DNA of 10,059 bases from Desulfobulbaceae bacterium UBA2775 (GCA_002352445.1 DEIL01000225.1:27574-37632); one strand, 5' to 3'; shown: positions 1 to 7,806, counted from the first letter of the stretch. Notes: a model not told the origin generated them from the letters alone. Numbers and translations: made by a program.

Positions 1-617
1 ATGGCCATGAAACAACCCTGGCATACGCCGTCCACCACATTAACCATTGCCAGTCCGTTTCTACGTTCGCGAAGCGTATTGTATTTGCGTAAGGTGTTCT
101 CTTTGATCTGCTTTGCCTGTCTCTTGCGGCCGGTATCTTTAGATTTTTTCCCCCTATTAATCTTCGCAATGTTAGTACCTACTTTTTCCGTCTCCTCTGC
201 AACGAGTTGTTTCTCACCTTTGAGAAGGTTTCGTTCTTCTCCTACCTGGGCGTCCAGCTTCTCGATCTCCTCCATGAGGCTGATAATTTTTTCCTCATTC
301 TCTTTGACGCTTTTCTTGGCATCCTCTATTTCTTTGAGCAGGGCCGTCTGCTCACGTCCGGTTTGTACCTGCATCATTTTAGACTGCCGCTCTCTGACAT
401 GATTCATTTTGTCCGATACTTCATCTTCCAGGATGCGCCTCTCTTTTACATGGGAGGCCATTTTTTCCTGCAGCTCATTGATAGTATTTTCTCTCTCTGC
501 AAGAGCGGAAATCCGGTCATCTAGTCTGTTCTGTTCCGACTTGACCGCACTGTCTATCTGGTCAATCTGCAAGTCAATGGCCTGGAGAGCCACGAGTTGG
601 GCTATATGTTCGTTCAA
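1..617 (-). CDS. C4-type zinc-ribbon coiled-coil protein (DUF164/zf-RING_7 family), 3' end outside window
   Basis: Reading the minus strand from a TTG codon at 617-615 gives 205 open codons that run off the left edge, so the C-terminus is missing. The product begins NEHIAQLVALQAIDLQIDQI and is almost entirely charged heptad-like coiled coil to about residue 170. A basic stretch and then the first zinc-ribbon CxxC (CQGC, C199/C202) follow at the edge; the second CxxC expected for the family would lie outside. This layout is typical of DUF164 proteins. Their role is not well established; nucleic-acid or chaperone-like scaffolding is only a guess. The TTG start is supported by an AGGAG motif seven bases upstream and an in-frame stop shortly before it. 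The next ATG, near residue 47, would cut into the helix. The gene lies downstream of the NIF3-like gene on the same strand, an arrangement I recall from related genomes. Confidence 0.85.
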   Translation of the reverse strand, partial: MNEHIAQLVALQAIDLQIDQIDSAVKSEQNRLDDRISALAERENTINELQEKMASHVKERRILEDEVSDKMNHVRERQSKMMQVQTGREQTALLKEIEDAKKSVKENEEKIISLMEEIEKLDAQVGEERNLLKGEKQLVAEETEKVGTNIAKINRGKKSKDTGRKRQAKQIKENTLRKYNTLRERRNGLAMVNVVDGVCQGCFMA

Positions 618-647
618 GGTTCTTCTCCTGTATTATATGTTCCCGAT

Positions 648-853
648 GTCGTAAAAACTCAAATTCTTCACTGTTCCGTTTTTCCCGCATGTACGGGGCT
701 GACGAAGCAGGGGACTTTTTACGAGGTTCCAGATGGCTAAGTCAAAAAGTTCGATACACGCGGCGTAGTGTTTTTCTCAGGATCTCAACAATACATATGG
801 TATGTTGAGATCCTGAGAAAAACCTGCAACGAAGGATATCGGACTTTTTACGA
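648..853. repeat. Composite intergenic repeat region with long hairpin and terminal repeats
   Basis: This spacer between two same-strand genes holds no credible ORF but is rich in repeats. GGACTTTTTACGA occurs twice in direct orientation (712-724 and 841-853). A near-inverted copy, TCGTAAAAACTC, lies at 648-659 (11 of 12 matching). Between the direct copies sits a 20-bp perfect inverted repeat (771-790 with 803-822) around a 12-base loop. Its T-rich side is in the 5' arm and its A-rich side in the 3' arm, the reverse of an intrinsic terminator. The layout suggests a MITE- or REP-like non-autonomous element, possibly one palindrome inserted within another. That reading is inference; a genome-wide copy count would decide. 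Confidence 0.55.
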
Positions 854-858
854 CGCCA

Positions 859-1692
859 TCACTCTTTGATTCCGTATTTTTTATCAATCAGGGCAAAAGG
901 ATTACGCTCTGTCTCTGATTGTCTGATTACTATATTCCAGTTTTGACTACTACCTGCCCGGTTCAGCTTTTTGGCAAGAAGGCTGACTGATGGCTGTTCA
1001 GTGGCGAAATGGGTACCATCGATGATACAGAAACTGTTTTCGACGGCCCAGATTGCGGTGCTGTGTTTGATTTCAGAGGAAAGGTAAACATCTGCACCAC
1101 GGGCAAAGGCCTCCGTTGCCAGATCAGAGCCACTGCCACCGCATACAGCGACGGTGGTTATTGTTTCAGGAATGTTCCCAGCTACCAGGACAGAGCGTAG
1201 ATTGAGCACCTCCAGTATCTTTTTCATGAAAACCGTGGCTGTAACAGGAGTGCTGAAGCTGCCAATCCTGCCCAGTCCTGCCCCGACATTATTTCTTTCA
1301 TCGGCGGGAAGCAGGGGGGTGAGTTCTGTTAGTCCAAGTAAGGCACCAAGGATATCACTGACCCCGTCAACCGCACTGTCGAGGTTGGTATGACAGCCAA
1401 TGATGGCAATTTTATGTGCCAGTGCTTTTTCCAGCAGTCTCCCGCTCGGGTTGGCGGTATTGATGGACGGGAGTGGCTGAAATATAACGGGATGATGGGT
1501 GATGACAGTATTGGCATTCAGTGCCAGTGCCTCATCAATAAGCGAGTTGGTCGGGTCAAGTCCTATGAGTATGGATGTCACTTCCTGATCAGGATTCCCG
1601 ATGAGAAGACCCACATTGTCCCATGGCTCCGCCAGACTGAAAGGAGCGTCCAGGTTGAGACTGTTGACAATATCTTTAACGTGTGGAACCAT
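859..1692 (-). CDS. NIF3/DUF34 family metal-binding protein (YbgI/YqfO-like)
   Basis: The 277-residue product is full length for the short, single-domain NIF3 form. It opens with the family signature AEPWDNVGLLIG (residues 21-32). Dinuclear metal-site residues by comparison with YbgI are H66-H67 (ITHHPVIF), D105 (CHTNLDS), H228 and E232 (DGTHFATEQP). A glycine turn GGSGSD (185-190) and DVYLSSEIKH (201-210) are also typical. Members form toroidal hexamers. Proposed roles include metal-dependent hydrolysis and a GTP-cyclohydrolase-type annotation (FolE2-like), but biochemical function is unsettled, so no gene name is given. ATG 1692 is the first possible start after an in-frame stop; no clear ribosome-binding site precedes it. 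The tRNA terminator ends about 30 bases upstream, so the gene either has a very short promoter region or is read through from the tRNA promoter. Confidence 0.9.
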   Translation of the reverse strand: MVPHVKDIVNSLNLDAPFSLAEPWDNVGLLIGNPDQEVTSILIGLDPTNSLIDEALALNANTVITHHPVIFQPLPSINTANPSGRLLEKALAHKIAIIGCHTNLDSAVDGVSDILGALLGLTELTPLLPADERNNVGAGLGRIGSFSTPVTATVFMKKILEVLNLRSVLVAGNIPETITTVAVCGGSGSDLATEAFARGADVYLSSEIKHSTAIWAVENSFCIIDGTHFATEQPSVSLLAKKLNRAGSSQNWNIVIRQSETERNPFALIDKKYGIKE

Positions 1693-1722
1693 ACTGTTTC
1701 ACTGAGTTTTCAGGTACTAAAC

Positions 1723-1756
1723 AAAAAAAGGTACACCCCTCGGGGATGTACCTTTT
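1723..1756 (-). terminator. Intrinsic terminator downstream of the tRNA gene
   Basis: On the minus strand the sequence folds into a stem pairing AAAAGGTACA plus CCCC with its complement (GGGG and TGTACCTTTT), with a two-base loop and one bulged base. A run of seven T residues follows. It lies downstream of the tRNA and just before the NIF3-like start, so it should end most tRNA transcripts. The plus strand carries only four T residues after the stem, so any effect in that direction is weaker. Confidence 0.75.
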
Positions 1757-1897
1757 AGTTCACCTTGCCTGATTTGGCACTTTGTGTCCAAAACAGATGC
1801 GAAAGTAAGGGGTATCGTTCCTCCCCTTTTTTGTATGTAGAAGACTCTTTTTTTCAAGGATCCTGTTATTTGTTTTCGGCCTGTCACTATTGTGCAA

Positions 1898-1974
1898 TGG
1901 TGGGCGCAGTAGGACTCGAACCTACGACCGATCGGTTATGAGCCGATGGCTCTAGCCAACTGAGCTATGCGCCC
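1898..1974 (-). tRNA. tRNA with CAT anticodon (elongator Met, or Ile2 if lysidine-modified)
   Basis: The minus strand reads as a complete 77-base cloverleaf. The acceptor stem is GGGCGCA/TGCGCCC with discriminator A and an encoded CCA (1898-1900). The D-arm is AGCTCAGTTGGCTAGAGC. The anticodon stem is ATCGG/CCGAT around loop CTCATAA, and the T-arm contains GGTTCGAGTCC. The anticodon CAT is at 1940-1938. It is not initiator tRNA-fMet, since the first acceptor pair G1-C72 is matched and the GGG/CCC anticodon-stem pairs are absent. Elongator Met and TilS-modified Ile2 share this anticodon. The anticodon arm and T-arm recall known Ile2 sequences such as that of Bacillus, but I cannot separate the two from sequence alone. 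Confidence 0.95.
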
Positions 1975-1994
1975 ATTTTTAATAATAAACGTCC

Positions 1995-2024
1995 TATATA
2001 AAAAGACTTGAGTGTAAATGTCAA
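1995..2024 (-). promoter_or_regulatory. Sigma70-type promoter of the tRNA gene
   Basis: The minus strand has a perfect TTGACA (2024-2019) and, 17-18 bases on, TTATAT/TATATA (2001-1995). The mature tRNA 5' end is about 20 bases beyond the -10 box, leaving room for a short leader. This is the clearest promoter in the window. Confidence 0.8.
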
Positions 2025-2199
2025 TTAAAAAACGCAGGGAAGATGAAAAATATTTTATTTTTCCTCAGTATGATAGAATGCCCACGACTTGGAATCAGTA
2101 TTGCCAAAAAGGGAAGTATAATTATTCTCTACCTGAAGTTTTACAGACAGTCATAAAACAGACTTAAAAAGATAATGAATTCGTAAGGAACTCTGCCAA

Positions 2200-4008
2200 A
2201 TGTACAATAATTTACTCATTTTTCTAGTAGCGATCTTTCTTTTCAGTGTGGATAGTGTGCCGGATACGCCGCTATTACCCGGCTGGCAGGGAGGACTGCT
2301 TTTTCTTTTCCTGCTCGTGGGATTTGGTTGGATTGCCAGGAAGTTATTCAAAAGAACCTGGGCAACTGAGGCAGGGGGATATTTCCAAACCGAAAAGCAG
2401 TTATCCGTATGTAGTCTCTGCTTTTTTGCGGCGACGCTCTATCTCTGTGATTTGAAGTATTATCTTTCACAGTTTTCTATAGGAAACAGTATGCCTGGCC
2501 TGGTAAATGTTGCCGGGCTTCTGTTTTTTGTTCTCTACCTGAGCCTTATGTGGCGAGCGGGAAGGAAAAGCTATCAAAATATCTTTGGACGTGAATATTC
2601 AACCACCAGTTTTATCGTTTCGAATTTGAAGGCAAATTTACCCATCGTTCTGCCCTGGATTGCTCTCTCTCTTCTCTACGATCTGATTGGTCTGCTGCCA
2701 TTTCCAGGGGTACAGCAGCTTTTTTCTTCAGAATGGGGAGACCTGATTATATTTATGATTTTTCTTCTCTTTGTTCTCCTCTTTTTCCCGCCGCTTGTTC
2801 GCAGGTTGTGGGGATGCAGGAAGCTGCCTGAAGGATCACTGAAAAATCATCTCGATGGTTTTTGTGCACGATTGGGGTTCAAGACTGACTATTATCTCTG
2901 GCCGCTCTTTGAGGGGAGGGTATTGACTGCCGGGGTTATTGGAATCGTTCCGGGGCTGCGATACATTCTCATAACTCCTGCTCTAATAGAGACCCTTACC
3001 CTTGATGAACTTGATGCCGTGATGGCTCATGAAATAGGTCATGTGAAGAAACGTCATCTCCTTCTTTATGTTTTTCTTATCGCAGGATTCAGCATCCTCG
3101 CCGGTATGGTTGCCGAGCCCTTTGTCTACATGATGCTCTCTTTTGATTTTTTAAACAGGATCATAATTGAACAGGAGATGGTGCTGGGTAATGTTCTTAC
3201 CGTGTTCGGTGCTGTATCTCTGCTCATCTTTATGGTTGTCTATTTCAGATATCTGTTCGGATATTTTATTCGTAATTTTGAACGACAGGCGGATCTTTAT
3301 TCTTTGTCTGCAATCGGTGACAGTCGGGCCATGGTTTCAGCCTTTGAAAAAATTGCGGTATTAAGCGGAAATATCAGGGATCAACCGAACTGGCACCATT
3401 TCAGCATTGCTGAACGTATCGACTGCCTGGGGCAGGGAGAAAAGGAGCCACAGCGCATTGAGCGTCATGATAAAAAGGTACGGTACAGTCTTCTGGCCTA
3501 TCTTTTGATGATTATCGTTACTGTTTTTCTTGTCAAGCAGATTCCAACTGAAAGGCTGGAGCAGCAGTACCAGGAAAATTTTGCCGAAGCAGTCCTTCTG
3601 CAAAAGGCTAAGCAGGAGCCTGACCGGGCCATCTGGCAGCGTATGATTGGGGATTTAATGCTAACCAAAAAAATGACCAAAAAGGCTTTTGAGGCCTATG
3701 AAAAGGCCTACTCCATGGATCCGGCAAACCCTGAAATAATGAATAACCTTGCCTGGCTGCTTCTGACCAGTGAAGATCCCTCTCTGAGGGATCCCTTAAA
3801 AGCTCTGACTCTGGCAAGGGGAGCTGCAGCCCTGCAGCCCAAAGGATATATCTTTGATACTCTGGCAACGGCCTATTGGGCCAACAATTTAATTGATGAG
3901 GCGGTTCGAACCGAGAAACTTGCCATGCAGGCAGATGTCAGTCAGAGACGTTTCTATCAGGCCCAGATAGTAAAGTTTACCACAGAATCTTACCTGGGCG
4001 CAGAGTAG
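2200..4008 (+). CDS. Integral-membrane M48 family zinc metalloprotease with C-terminal TPR domain
   Basis: The 602-residue product combines a Ste24/HtpX-like peptidase with tetratricopeptide repeats. Hydrophobic segments that look like transmembrane helices lie near residues 4-18, 31-47, 69-84, 100-117, 148-166, 182-199, 287-312, 328-355 and 430-446. The zinc site is HEIGH (H277, E278, H281). The third ligand is E361 within NFERQAD, with D365 supporting it; the later HHFSIAERI motif (399-407) is also usual for M48. Residues 475-590 contain TPR-like helix pairs (GDLMLTKKMTKKAFEAYEKA; MNNLAWLLL; DTLATAYWANNLIDEA). The role is probably membrane or envelope protein quality control, with the TPR part binding substrates or partners; that is inference from HtpX, Ste24 and BepA. 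ATG 2200 follows AAGGAA at a suitable distance. A long palindrome begins right after the stop codon. Confidence 0.88.
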   Translation: MYNNLLIFLVAIFLFSVDSVPDTPLLPGWQGGLLFLFLLVGFGWIARKLFKRTWATEAGGYFQTEKQLSVCSLCFFAATLYLCDLKYYLSQFSIGNSMPGLVNVAGLLFFVLYLSLMWRAGRKSYQNIFGREYSTTSFIVSNLKANLPIVLPWIALSLLYDLIGLLPFPGVQQLFSSEWGDLIIFMIFLLFVLLFFPPLVRRLWGCRKLPEGSLKNHLDGFCARLGFKTDYYLWPLFEGRVLTAGVIGIVPGLRYILITPALIETLTLDELDAVMAHEIGHVKKRHLLLYVFLIAGFSILAGMVAEPFVYMMLSFDFLNRIIIEQEMVLGNVLTVFGAVSLLIFMVVYFRYLFGYFIRNFERQADLYSLSAIGDSRAMVSAFEKIAVLSGNIRDQPNWHHFSIAERIDCLGQGEKEPQRIERHDKKVRYSLLAYLLMIIVTVFLVKQIPTERLEQQYQENFAEAVLLQKAKQEPDRAIWQRMIGDLMLTKKMTKKAFEAYEKAYSMDPANPEIMNNLAWLLLTSEDPSLRDPLKALTLARGAAALQPKGYIFDTLATAYWANNLIDEAVRTEKLAMQADVSQRRFYQAQIVKFTTESYLGAE

Positions 4009-4083
4009 GTTCCAGGAGGTTGTCCGAGACTCCGAAATATCACTCATATGACTGTGCTTATTCTCGGACAGCCTCCTGGAAAC
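4009..4083. repeat. Long imperfect palindrome between the M48 protease gene and nfo
   Basis: A 20-base arm (4010-4029, TTCCAGGAGG then TGTCCGAGA) pairs with 4062-4081 through one G-T wobble. The 32-base centre contains its own near-palindrome around TCATATGA. No T-run follows on either strand, so it is not a standard intrinsic terminator, although it could slow or end transcription. Size and symmetry fit a small palindromic repeat element (REP or MITE class). Copy number in the genome is unknown from this window. Confidence 0.6.
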
Positions 4084-4117
4084 TGCATAACATGAAAAAT
4101 AAAGAAAGAGACAGGAT

Positions 4118-4975
4118 ATGCTGAAACTAGGCGCACATGAATCGGTGAGCGGAGGCTTGCATCTCGCTTTTGAGAGAATCAAACGGGTGGGGGGAGAGGC
4201 TTTGCAGATCTTTACCCGCAACCAACGTCAATGGACGCCGACAGAGCTGAAAGAGGAGGAGGTTCTACTTTACAGAGAGGCTCATGAAAAGAGCGGCTCG
4301 ATACCAGTTGCCTCCCATGGTTCCTATCTGGTCAATTTTGCCACCGCAAAAGAGGAGTTGCTGAAAAAATCTACTCGGGCATTTGTTCTTGAACTGCAGC
4401 GGTGTCAGCAGCTTCAAATACCCTACGTGGTGCTGCATCCAGGCTCCCACGGGGGTGATGGGGTAGAGGTAGGACTGAATCGTTTTGTTACAGGACTCGA
4501 TCGTGCAATTGAACAGAGCGGGACTGATGTGGAGGTCTTGATTGAGACTACTGCAGGGCAGGGAACGGGGCTTGGCGCCAGCTTTGAAGAGTTGGCGTAT
4601 ATCCTGCAAAATTCTCAACATTCCAGCCGATTAGGGGTCTGTGTAGATACCTGCCATATCTTTGCTGCCGGTTATGATATACGATCTGCTGAAAGTTATA
4701 ATACAGCAATTTTAGAACTGGATCATCAGGTTGGATTGCATAGGGTGAAGTTTTTCCACTTAAATGATTCAAAAAAAGAGTTGGGCAGTCGTGTGGACAG
4801 ACACGAGCATATTGGCAAAGGTACTATCGGTCTGGCCGGTTTTAAAAATCTGCTCAACGACCCCCGTTTTGCCGATTTACCAATGACCCTTGAAACGCCA
4901 AAAGGCGACGATCTTGAGGAAGACAGGCAGAACCTTAAGACTCTGCGGTCTCTTATAACGCCGGCTCAAAAGTGA
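4118..4975 (+). CDS. nfo: Endonuclease IV (type IV AP endonuclease)
   Basis: This 285-residue cytosolic enzyme cleaves the backbone 5' to abasic sites in base-excision repair and removes blocked 3' ends. All family motifs are present in order: LGAHESVSGG (4-13), LHPGSHGG (106-113), ETTAGQGTGLG (143-153), CVDTCHIFAAGYDI (175-188), FFHLNDSK (212-219), DRHEHIGKG (227-235) and LETPKGDD (258-265). The nine trinuclear zinc ligands of the E. coli enzyme are all found, each shifted by two: H67, H107, E143, D177, H180, H214, D227, H229 and E259. The length is normal and nothing looks damaged. ATG 4118 opens directly on the conserved N-terminus and follows an AGAGACAGG purine stretch. The gene is separated from the upstream protease gene by the palindrome, so it may be transcribed on its own. 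Confidence 0.97.
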   Translation: MLKLGAHESVSGGLHLAFERIKRVGGEALQIFTRNQRQWTPTELKEEEVLLYREAHEKSGSIPVASHGSYLVNFATAKEELLKKSTRAFVLELQRCQQLQIPYVVLHPGSHGGDGVEVGLNRFVTGLDRAIEQSGTDVEVLIETTAGQGTGLGASFEELAYILQNSQHSSRLGVCVDTCHIFAAGYDIRSAESYNTAILELDHQVGLHRVKFFHLNDSKKELGSRVDRHEHIGKGTIGLAGFKNLLNDPRFADLPMTLETPKGDDLEEDRQNLKTLRSLITPAQK

Positions 4976-5083
4976 TAAGAGGTTGAATTTCCTTGCAAGA
5001 AATGGTGTAAAGAAGGAAAATACGATGTGTTCTGTTTGTATAGGTCTGTAAATTAGTAAAATGTGGAATTTTTGGATGGTTAT

Positions 5084-6883
5084 ATGCAATTTCTAAATAG
5101 TGAGGCTTTACTCGATATCCTGCTGCGCCAGAAGGTTTTGACAGCCAAGCAACGGCAGTTTGTCACCCTGGAGAAAGGAAAGCAGCGTCAGAAGCTCGTG
5201 CGACGTGCTGCCAAGGAGGGGAATGTCGACAAGAACTACCCTGATCTGGTTGAAATTATAACTGCCTTTAAATTTGAAATTCCCGGAAATGATGAACGGG
5301 TACTCGATGAAGAAATTATCATGCGAGCGGTTGCCAAAGAGAAGAAACTCCCCTTTAAAAAGCTTGATCCTCTTGAGCTGGATATGGATGTCGCCACCAA
5401 GACAATACCTCGAAATTTTGCCATAAGGCAGCTTATCCTGCCGTTTAATATGACGGAAGGTACTCTTGAAGTTGTGATGTATCACCCGGATTGCCAGGCA
5501 GTATTGGCGGATATTGAGCAAGCAAATCAGGTTAAGGTGAAGCCATATATTGCCACAAAATCTGATATTAAACGGATTATTTCAGAATTTTTTGGATTTC
5601 AGAAATCGATTAGTGCAGCCGAAGATCAGTTTGGTGTTGCACATGGGATTGGATCGATTGATATCGGCAATCTTGAGAGATATGTAAAGATCTCTTCAGC
5701 CAAGGAGATCACTTCTTCCGATCAGCATATTAAGACTGCTGTAAACCATATTTTCCACTATGCTCTGGATCAGCGGGCGAGCGATATCCATATCGAACCA
5801 AAGCGGAATATTTGTGTGGTGCGTTTCCGCATTGATGGTGCGCTTCATACAATCTATAACCTGCCAAAGGCAGTGCATTCAGCGATTACTTCAAGGATCA
5901 AATTCCTTTCCCGCCTCGATATTGCAGAAAAAAGACGGCCCCAGGATGGTAGAATAAAGATCGGCAGTAAAGGTGGAAAAGATGTGGAGATAAGGGTCTC
6001 GACCGTTCCCGTTGCCTTTGGTGAAAAGGTGGTGATGCGTATCCTCGATTCGGATATGATTTTTCAGAAGATTGAGAATCTTGGCTTTTCGAAAAGAGAC
6101 ACGGGAGTGTATAATTCATTTATTCATGCGCCTCATGGTATTATTCTGGTAACAGGGCCGACGGGCAGCGGTAAATCGACAACCCTCTACTCGACTCTGA
6201 AAGAGATCGCTACACCGGAGACGAATATTGTGACGGTGGAAGATCCTGTTGAAATGGTACACGAGGAGTTTAACCAAATTGCCGTACAGCCTCTTATTGA
6301 TGTGACATTCTCCACGATTCTGCGAAATATTCTGCGACAGGATCCTGATATTATCATGATTGGTGAGATCCGTGACCATGAGACTGCCAGCCATGCAGTA
6401 CAGGCAGCAATGACCGGTCACCTGGTGTTTTCTACCCTGCATACCAACGATGCCGTCTCTTCCATTGCCCGATTGAAGGATCTTGGGTTGCAGCCATTTA
6501 TGATTGCTTCAACTCTGCTCGGCTGCATGGCTCAGCGACTGGTAAGGGAAATCTGCCCGGATTGTGCTGAGGAATTTGATATGAAGAGGGAGGAACTGCT
6601 GAAAATGGGTTTTCCTGTGGCGGATTCAGGCACTATTACCCTCAAACGTGGTAAAGGATGCCTGGAATGCCGGGGTACAGGATATAAAGGGAGATGTGGT
6701 GTTTTTGAATTATTTCCTCTTTCTTCCCAGATAAAAACAATGATTGGTGACGAAGCTCATACTCTTGAAATGAGTCAGGTTGCAATTCGTGAAGGAATGA
6801 CTACTTTACGCGAAGACGCATGGAAAAAGGTTAGAGCAGGTATAACGACCTATGAAGAGGCCTTGCGGGTGACTTCGACTTAG
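5084..6883 (+). CDS. PilB/GspE-type secretion or pilus-assembly ATPase
   Basis: This is a hexameric cytoplasmic motor ATPase of the type IV pilus/type II secretion class. An N-terminal MshEN-like domain (about residues 1-190) is followed by the N2/CTE ATPase core. Counting from ATG 5084, the Walker A GPTGSGKST is at 358-366 (K364), the Walker B region DPDIIMIGEIRD is near 420-431, and the histidine box GHLVFSTLHTND follows. The zinc-binding loop has CPDC (491-494) and CLEC (526-529). Length is about 600 residues, full size. An in-frame GTG at 5063 would add seven residues but has no ribosome-binding site. ATG 5084 follows TGGATGG at good spacing and is preferred. No pilin, PilC or secretin gene is nearby, so it is an orphan here and its system (pilus or secretion) cannot be told. 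It sits between nfo and smpB with 49 bases before smpB. Confidence 0.93.
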   Translation: MQFLNSEALLDILLRQKVLTAKQRQFVTLEKGKQRQKLVRRAAKEGNVDKNYPDLVEIITAFKFEIPGNDERVLDEEIIMRAVAKEKKLPFKKLDPLELDMDVATKTIPRNFAIRQLILPFNMTEGTLEVVMYHPDCQAVLADIEQANQVKVKPYIATKSDIKRIISEFFGFQKSISAAEDQFGVAHGIGSIDIGNLERYVKISSAKEITSSDQHIKTAVNHIFHYALDQRASDIHIEPKRNICVVRFRIDGALHTIYNLPKAVHSAITSRIKFLSRLDIAEKRRPQDGRIKIGSKGGKDVEIRVSTVPVAFGEKVVMRILDSDMIFQKIENLGFSKRDTGVYNSFIHAPHGIILVTGPTGSGKSTTLYSTLKEIATPETNIVTVEDPVEMVHEEFNQIAVQPLIDVTFSTILRNILRQDPDIIMIGEIRDHETASHAVQAAMTGHLVFSTLHTNDAVSSIARLKDLGLQPFMIASTLLGCMAQRLVREICPDCAEEFDMKREELLKMGFPVADSGTITLKRGKGCLECRGTGYKGRCGVFELFPLSSQIKTMIGDEAHTLEMSQVAIREGMTTLREDAWKKVRAGITTYEEALRVTST

Positions 6884-6932
6884 TGTTTTAGCAATCATTT
6901 GAGAGTACGGTAATAACGGATAGAAGTGCGGA

Positions 6933-7394
6933 ATGGGAATAAAGATTATAGCAAAAAATAAGAAGGCATTTCACGACTATCATATTGACGCAAAATATGA
7001 GGCCGGTATGGTGCTTTCCGGCCCGGAGGTGAAGTCCTTACGAGCCGGCAAGGTCAATCTGCGGGATGGATATGCCAATATTAACTCCCGGGGTGAAATG
7101 ATGCTGCACAATGTACATATTTCCTTCTATTCTTTTGCCACGCATAACCCGAATGAACCGATGAGAGTCCGTAAATTACTTCTGCATAAGCGGGAGATTA
7201 AAAAACTTATCGGCAAATTGAAGGAAAAAGGCCTTGCCCTGATACCACTTAAGATTTACTTTAAAGAGAATGGCAAGGCTAAAGTAGAATTGGGTCTGGC
7301 CCGGGGTAAGAGGCAGTATGATAAACGGGCCTCTCTCAGGGAGAAAGAGACCAACCGTGAATTGCAGCGGGCCATGCGTTATGACAGGAAATAG
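6933..7394 (+). CDS. smpB: SsrA-binding protein SmpB
   Basis: This 153-residue RNA-binding protein delivers tmRNA to stalled ribosomes in trans-translation. It has the usual oligonucleotide-binding barrel, with IAKNKKAFHDYHIDAKYEAG at 5-24, the signature GPEVKSLRAGKVNLRDGY at 30-47 and PLKIYFKENGKAKVELGLARGK at the end of the fold. The basic C-terminal tail (KRQYDKRASLREKE onward) enters the mRNA channel. Length and motifs are standard. Its partner tmRNA begins 29 bases after the stop codon, the common smpB-ssrA order. I see no convincing ssrA promoter in that short gap, so the two may be co-transcribed. Confidence 0.98.
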   Translation: MGIKIIAKNKKAFHDYHIDAKYEAGMVLSGPEVKSLRAGKVNLRDGYANINSRGEMMLHNVHISFYSFATHNPNEPMRVRKLLLHKREIKKLIGKLKEKGLALIPLKIYFKENGKAKVELGLARGKRQYDKRASLREKETNRELQRAMRYDRK

Positions 7395-7517
7395 TACTAT
7401 CACATAAGATTAAATAGAAATATGGGGGCGAAACGGATTCGACGGGGATGTGTAAGCTCATCGTTGCATGCCGAGCTTCTATTTGCTCGTAAAACTAATA
7501 GAACTTTAAATATAATC

Positions 7518-7550
7518 GCAGACGATTATAATTACGCAGTAGCAGCTTAA
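7518..7550 (+). other. tmRNA tag reading frame (ADDYNYAVAA, stop)
   Basis: Ten codons beginning with resume codon GCA and ending at TAA encode ADDYNYAVAA. The hydrophobic end AVAA matches the degron recognised by ClpXP and related proteases in other bacteria. Translation enters here from a stalled ribosome rather than from a start codon. Confidence 0.92.
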
Positions 7551-7759
7551 TACCTGTAATACTGCCGTTCCACCGGACTTTGCCCGTAAGTCCGGATTGG
7601 AGCGCCGACTCAACGGGCTGGTCTCCTGATGGCCGACTGTCAGCCAGGAGATGAGATTTAACAGTCTAGCGTCAGATCCGCTTTGTTTCCACGGCATATC
7701 TGAGGCGAATCTTCAAGCTGGGAACTAAGCATGTAGATACGGGAGGGGAGCATTTGCGG

Positions 7760-7789
7760 ACGCGGGTTCGACTCCCGCCGCCTCCACCA
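7760..7789 (+). other. Probable attL: ssrA 3' end used as integration site
   Basis: The T-arm and acceptor end of ssrA are a well-known target for P4-type tyrosine integrases, which restore the gene on insertion. Here an integrase N-terminus begins 152 bases downstream, pointing away from ssrA. A matching direct copy (attR) is not in the window, so the core limits are not defined. Confidence 0.55.
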
Positions 7790-7806
7790 TTTGGTAGTTT
7801 AAAGAA

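Larger units (their letters stand above)
7424..7789 (+). ncRNA. ssrA: Transfer-messenger RNA (tmRNA)
   Basis: This is a one-piece tmRNA of 366 bases. Its 5' end GGGGGCGAAACGGATTCGAC and 3' end form the tRNA-like half: acceptor GGGGGCG pairs with CGCCTCC (one G-U), with discriminator A and encoded CCA at 7787-7789. The T-arm is GCGGGTTCGACTCCCGC. The mRNA-like part resumes at GCA 7518 and encodes the tag ADDYNYAVAA, ending at TAA 7548-7550. The tag ends in the usual protease-recognised AA. G/C-rich stem pairs between the tag and the 3' half fit the expected pseudoknots, though I did not fold them. The 3' end is an attachment site for tyrosine integrases, and the sequence beyond it appears foreign. 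Long open frames on the opposite strand here are artefacts. Confidence 0.97.

Noticed and set aside
1..654. Plus-strand ORFs of 81-133 codons at the left edge
   Set aside because: They are shadows of the minus-strand coiled-coil zinc-ribbon gene, which has a ribosome-binding site and recognisable motifs.
771..822. Intrinsic terminator for the NIF3-like gene
   Set aside because: T-rich 5' arm and A-rich 3' arm are the wrong polarity on both strands, and no T-run follows the stem.
1807..1832. Plus-strand terminator-like hairpin (AAGGGG/CCCCTT then T-run)
   Set aside because: No plus-strand gene precedes it, the stem is only 6 bp and the loop is long.
2089..2106. Sigma54-like GG-N10-GC site (TTGGAATCAGTATTGCC) before the M48 gene
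   Set aside because: Only the TGG and TTGC cores match, and such matches arise often by chance; a nearby TATAAT (2117-2122) also lacks a -35. Neither promoter could be supported.
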